Shown here: positions 5,879 through 7,951 of the stretch, one piece after another | Layout: every line of letters starts with the position of its first letter | Position numbering within the stretch: position 1 is the first letter of the stretch | Assembly (NCBI GenBank): GCA_933226995.1 | Contig: CAKOFP010000280.1 | Coordinates: forward strand, 1 to 7,951 | Length of the DNA: 7,951 nt | Direction: 5' to 3' | From: Candidatus Nitrosopolaris rasttigaisensis | GTDB taxonomy: Archaea > Thermoproteota > Nitrososphaeria > Nitrososphaerales > Nitrososphaeraceae | Notes under the pieces: generated by a model | The model's database searches: none | What the model was told of the DNA's origin: nothing | What the model saw: the letters and a program-made list of their open reading frames with translations, nothing else | Program-made: the position numbers and the translations under genes

Positions 5879-6511
5879 TTGATAATTCATAAATGGGAAC
5901 CCTTGTATGAAAAACTGATAACATTGGATCAGAAAAACATATACACAACTGATGAAAGACAACCGAAAGGGGAACAACCTGATTTTTATGTAAACAAATT
6001 CATTGGTAGTTATGAAATTAGACGAATTTTGAACGAATCAGATTCCATGGAGCAGGAGATGTATTATGTTACGTTCAAAAACGGAGGAATGACAAAAATA
6101 CACACACATGAATCTGAACAAATACTAATTGCTACAATCACTTCACCGGATTCTGACGCTTCATATTTAGGAGAAGGTTTTGTTACTCTCATACAGAAAG
6201 TTGTCGGTACAAAAGGAGATGATCCAAAATATGCTATCGGTAAGACAATTTTTCTTAATAAGATTGGTGATACAGTATGTATTCCGCCAAACGTATTACA
6301 TTGTCATGGATCAAGAAGCAAAGAACAGGATTTTTCACATATTGCGATTAGGAGATCAACTTTAGATAATGGACAACAGGCCAAATCGCTATGGGAATAC
6401 GATATCAAGGCAATGAAGAAGATTACGGGCATTCTCGATGATGATAGCAAAATATCCTCAATTCTCAATGAATTACATAATGAAATCAAATCTATTATTT
6501 CCGAGGCCTGA
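5879..6511 (+). CDS. Cupin-domain protein
   Basis: This is a 210-residue single-domain cupin. Motif 1 is GGMTKIHTHESEQ (69-81), giving H75, H77 and E80 or Q81 as metal ligands. Motif 2 is GDTVCIPPNVLHCHG (130-144), with H141 as the last ligand. The two motifs are separated by an unusually long inter-motif stretch of about 48 residues. A charged helical tail (about 175-210) may mediate dimerisation. Cupins include dioxygenases, isomerases and sugar- or hormone-binding proteins; the sequence does not decide which. The TTG at 5879 is the only reasonable start: an in-frame TGA lies at 5849-5851 and the first ATG is at residue 57. There is no clear TATA box at the expected place. The neighbours give no pathway. 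Confidence 0.82.
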   Translation: MIIHKWEPLYEKLITLDQKNIYTTDERQPKGEQPDFYVNKFIGSYEIRRILNESDSMEQEMYYVTFKNGGMTKIHTHESEQILIATITSPDSDASYLGEGFVTLIQKVVGTKGDDPKYAIGKTIFLNKIGDTVCIPPNVLHCHGSRSKEQDFSHIAIRRSTLDNGQQAKSLWEYDIKAMKKITGILDDDSKISSILNELHNEIKSIISEA

Positions 6512-6551
6512 AATGCAAGCGATGAGAACTCCTGTTACATAAACTCAACCC

Positions 6552-6644
6552 GTGACCAATTATGAAATTGTGATTGCAATTTGTGCTGCAGTAGGGTTGG
6601 GCATAGCCACTTTTCTTATATCGGAAACCAGGTTCAATAATTGA
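6552..6644 (+). CDS. Possible 30-residue single-helix membrane peptide
   Basis: The frame begins at GTG, directly after an in-frame TAA at 6540-6542, and encodes TNYEIVIAICAAVGLGIATF, then LISETRFNN. It is almost entirely one transmembrane helix (about 5-24) with a short polar tail. It lies 40 nt after the cupin on the same strand. Its stop codon lies inside a perfect palindrome (6631-6647). Such tiny membrane peptides are plausible but hard to prove; it could also be the N-terminal remnant of a longer gene. Confidence 0.4.
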   Translation: MTNYEIVIAICAAVGLGIATFLISETRFNN

Positions 6645-6647
6645 ACC
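6631..6647. repeat. Perfect palindrome GGTTCAAT-A-ATTGAACC, partly repeated downstream
   Basis: An 8-bp perfect inverted repeat flanks one central A. The right part (AATAATTGAAC, then Y-G) recurs in direct orientation at 6676-6688, with 40 bp between the copies. This is the form of a dimeric-regulator operator with a half-site, located 30-90 nt upstream of the zinc-peptide ORF at 6718. Confidence 0.5.
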
Positions 6648-6717
6648 GTCAGTTTGACATTTTCCACCTAAACTGAATAATTGAACTGCCATCCCATTTT
6701 CTTATAACATTGATAAG

Positions 6718-6828
6718 GTGCAAACTGACCAACCGAAGTTAGGCTTAAATTGGATTGTGTATTGTATTTTGTGTAATCAATCAGTTACTACCCGGGAGAG
6801 TCTTAGAATGCACCTTAACAAGAAATAA
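6718..6828 (+). CDS. C2H2-like zinc peptide (36 residues), possibly frameshifted
   Basis: The GTG-started frame encodes WIVYCILCNQSVTTRESLRM, then HLNKK, a C2H2-finger-like pattern. C16-x2-C19, twelve residues, then H32 are present, but the second His is missing because TAA follows directly. In another frame, immediately after this point, a start-less open stretch reads EIISEILDRIWSHYLFWKK to TGA 6894-6896. One extra base near 6817-6826 would give a protein of about 58 residues with a helical tail containing a His. The zinc-finger call rests on the Cys/His pattern and length only. Confidence 0.45.
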   Translation: MQTDQPKLGLNWIVYCILCNQSVTTRESLRMHLNKK

Positions 6829-6905
6829 TCTCAGAAATACTTGATCGTATCTGGTCTCACTATTTGTTTTGGAAGAAACAGCTCGTTTATTATTGATAGA
6901 TGACG

Positions 6906-7154
6906 CTATGGTTCATTACTTTTCGTTACAAATTCTATTTCTATACCCCTTTTGTTGTCAATGCTCATTCTATAACTCTCATAGTCGGCGACAGGAATAA
7001 TCTCTAAATCCCCTTTTCCACACGCAGGACAGAGCTGAAAATTAACACTAGCAGCGTCTTTCAGTAATGATGCAGCCCATAAACAATTGTTGCAGATGAC
7101 TAGGTCTCGATATCCCTGCAGTACCAAATCAATAAGAAACATATTCGGTACCAT
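6906..7154 (-). CDS. Small zinc-ribbon protein (82 residues)
   Basis: The ATG at 7154 starts an 82-residue protein. It has a hydrophobic N-terminal helix (FLIDLVLQGYRDLVI), then C21-x2-C24 (CNNC), seventeen residues and C42-x2-C45 (CPAC). A C-terminal beta-rich tail follows (ESYRMSIDNKRGIEIEF). The four cysteines form one zinc-ribbon site. This layout resembles conserved small hypothetical proteins of Nitrososphaeria as I remember them, but no function is known. It is intact, with a weak TATA-like stretch at about 7172-7181. Confidence 0.7.
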   Translation of the reverse strand: MVPNMFLIDLVLQGYRDLVICNNCLWAASLLKDAASVNFQLCPACGKGDLEIIPVADYESYRMSIDNKRGIEIEFVTKSNEP

Positions 7155-7422
7155 GTCTTATAATTGATTGCATTATCTTTACTTGAAGAACTAGGCAGTA
7201 CGCTATGTCACTTAGGATGTCTTAGTGAGCATGATTCATTTTTATGCTAAGATAAAATTGGGGTAAAGTATCCACTACATCCCAATGTTCTATTATTTTC
7301 CCGTTAGAAGTTCGACAAATGTCGGCACTCCTAAGGCAAAGTACAAGAAAGTAGTTTGAGTGATATATCGAACTGAAAATAGATTTATTGCCTCAATTCC
7401 CATTCGCCTAGTATAATAATCA

Positions 7423-7545
7423 ATGAGAATGGATACTCCTCCAACAACAACATTCTTGACGACTACAATTTGGACATTCCCTTGGTGATTGACTATTTTT
7501 ACACTCTTCTGCCAAACACCCGCAATCTGCACATAAAATTTGCAT
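7423..7545 (-). CDS. Cysteine-rich mini zinc protein (about 40 residues)
   Basis: From the ATG at 7545 the frame reads MQILCADCGCLAEECKN, continues through RECPNCSRQECCCWRS and ends in TGA at about 7420-7422. It has nine cysteines in 41 residues (C5, C8, C10, C15, C24, C27, C32-C34), enough for one or two metal sites. A TATA-like TTTATTAT lies 23-32 nt before the ATG. The same DNA is open in a second frame (GTG 7532 to 7293, 79 residues, containing MGIEAINLFSVRYITQTTF). That frame has no recognised domain and a less typical composition, so I prefer the Cys-rich one, but both could be made. Confidence 0.5.
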
Positions 7546-7567
7546 GATTCAATTATATTAAAAACGA

Positions 7568-7577
7568 TAATAAATTG
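7568..7577 (-). promoter_or_regulatory. TATA-like box of the Cys-rich mini gene
   Basis: AATTTATTAT on the minus strand lies 23-32 nt upstream of the ATG at 7545. It supports that start over the alternative GTG at 7532. Confidence 0.4.
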
Positions 7578-7718
7578 TGATTGTGTTTCGAGGTACTAGC
7601 TATACTTATTGGATTAAGTGGCCACTTTAGCTCACTGTGTTTGGCTCCAATGAGATTCTTATCAATTATACAGGTCTCCTGTTATAACTTTGTTAAAACC
7701 ATATGGTCGACTAGGCAG

Positions 7719-7735
7719 ATACTATAGGATAGTAT
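7719..7735. repeat. Inverted repeat ATACTAT-AGG-ATAGTAT
   Basis: A perfect 7-bp inverted repeat with a 3-nt loop lies 18 nt after the stop of the minus-strand gene that enters from the right edge. The position suits a 3'-end hairpin, but the stem is AT-rich and no T-run follows. Confidence 0.4.
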
Positions 7736-7752
7736 TATGAAGCGATCTTTAA

Positions 7753-7951
7753 TTATCTAAATCGCCTCTTACTGTTTATGCTCTTCCTTCTGATGGTGAC
7801 GAGTGAATCAATATCGGTCGAGTATTTTTCTGCTAAATTTGTATGATGGGTCATGTCATTATGAAAATATATTGTGTCATATAAAATATTGATCATTTCA
7901 ACATCTTTTGTACTAAACACAATCAAATAGATTCTTTTAGCTACAAAATAC
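7753..7951 (-). CDS. C-terminal end of an unidentified protein (partial)
   Basis: The minus-strand frame is open from the window edge for 65 codons to TAA at 7753-7755. It reads AKRIYLIVFSTKDVEMINIL, then YDTIYFHNDMTHHTNLAEKY, and ends with a basic tail (TIRRKSINSKRRFR). The mixed charged/hydrophobic composition and lack of stops suggest a real gene whose start lies beyond the window. I do not recognise the family. The His-rich stretch (FHNDMTHHTN) is notable but not a known motif. Confidence 0.6.
   Translation of the reverse strand, partial: YFVAKRIYLIVFSTKDVEMINILYDTIYFHNDMTHHTNLAEKYSTDIDSLVTIRRKSINSKRRFR

Noticed and set aside
6180..6489. ORFs on both strands inside the cupin gene
   Set aside because: Shadow frames of a gene with clear cupin motifs.
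6495..6692. 65-residue minus-strand ORF
   Set aside because: It overlaps the cupin end and the palindrome, its composition is not protein-like, and the plus strand has better candidates.
1..7951. CRISPR array, tRNA or rRNA genes
   Set aside because: No regularly spaced repeats, cloverleaf or rRNA-like segments were seen, despite the presence of a CARF-like protein and an integrase.

Overview
The window looks like chromosomal DNA from an ammonia-oxidising-type archaeon (Nitrososphaeria/Thaumarchaeota, perhaps Nitrosocosmicus-like). This is inferred from several things: a low-GC sequence, TATA-like boxes about 25-33 nt before start codons (leaderless archaeal transcripts), frequent TTG/GTG starts, an HFX_2341-type CARF-like regulator, a family 5 uracil-DNA glycosylase, and many very small Cys-rich zinc-ribbon proteins. 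No rRNA, tRNA, CRISPR array or complete insertion sequence is visible.

Layout from left to right. 1-501 (-) is the N-terminal part of a tyrosine recombinase, stopped by an in-frame TAA just before the first catalytic arginine. 605-1402 (-) is an intact family 5 uracil-DNA glycosylase. Divergent from it, 1487-2281 (+) is an Asp/Glu racemase-fold protein in which both catalytic cysteines are serines. 2282-2808 holds a probable frameshifted remnant and a perfect hairpin. 2809-3182 (+) carries a 40-residue zinc ribbon overlapping a small TM2-like membrane protein. 3204-3957 (-) is a probable operon: an exported DsrE-like protein, a frameshifted mini zinc protein, and a 41-residue ORF joined to it by a TGATG overlap. 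3958-4386 has no confident gene. 4387-4673 (-) is a zinc-ribbon gene whose C-terminal tail appears to continue in another frame. Divergent from it across a 61-bp TATA-containing spacer, 4735-5562 (+) is the CARF-like/winged-helix regulator. 5879-6511 (+) is a cupin. 6512-7951 is mostly tiny genes: a 30-residue membrane peptide, a C2H2-like zinc peptide, an 82-residue zinc ribbon, a 41-residue protein with nine cysteines, and the C-terminal end of an unidentified gene running off the right edge.

The larger genes look like a mixture of housekeeping and accessory functions: DNA repair, a racemase-fold pseudoenzyme, sulfur-relay-like, regulatory and cupin proteins. They do not form one obvious pathway. 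The most distinctive points are the Ser/Ser racemase-like protein, the density of miniature zinc proteins (most below the usual ORF length cut-off), and at least four places where one base would restore a longer, protein-like reading frame. The last point means either real gene decay near an integrase or base-level errors in the assembly.
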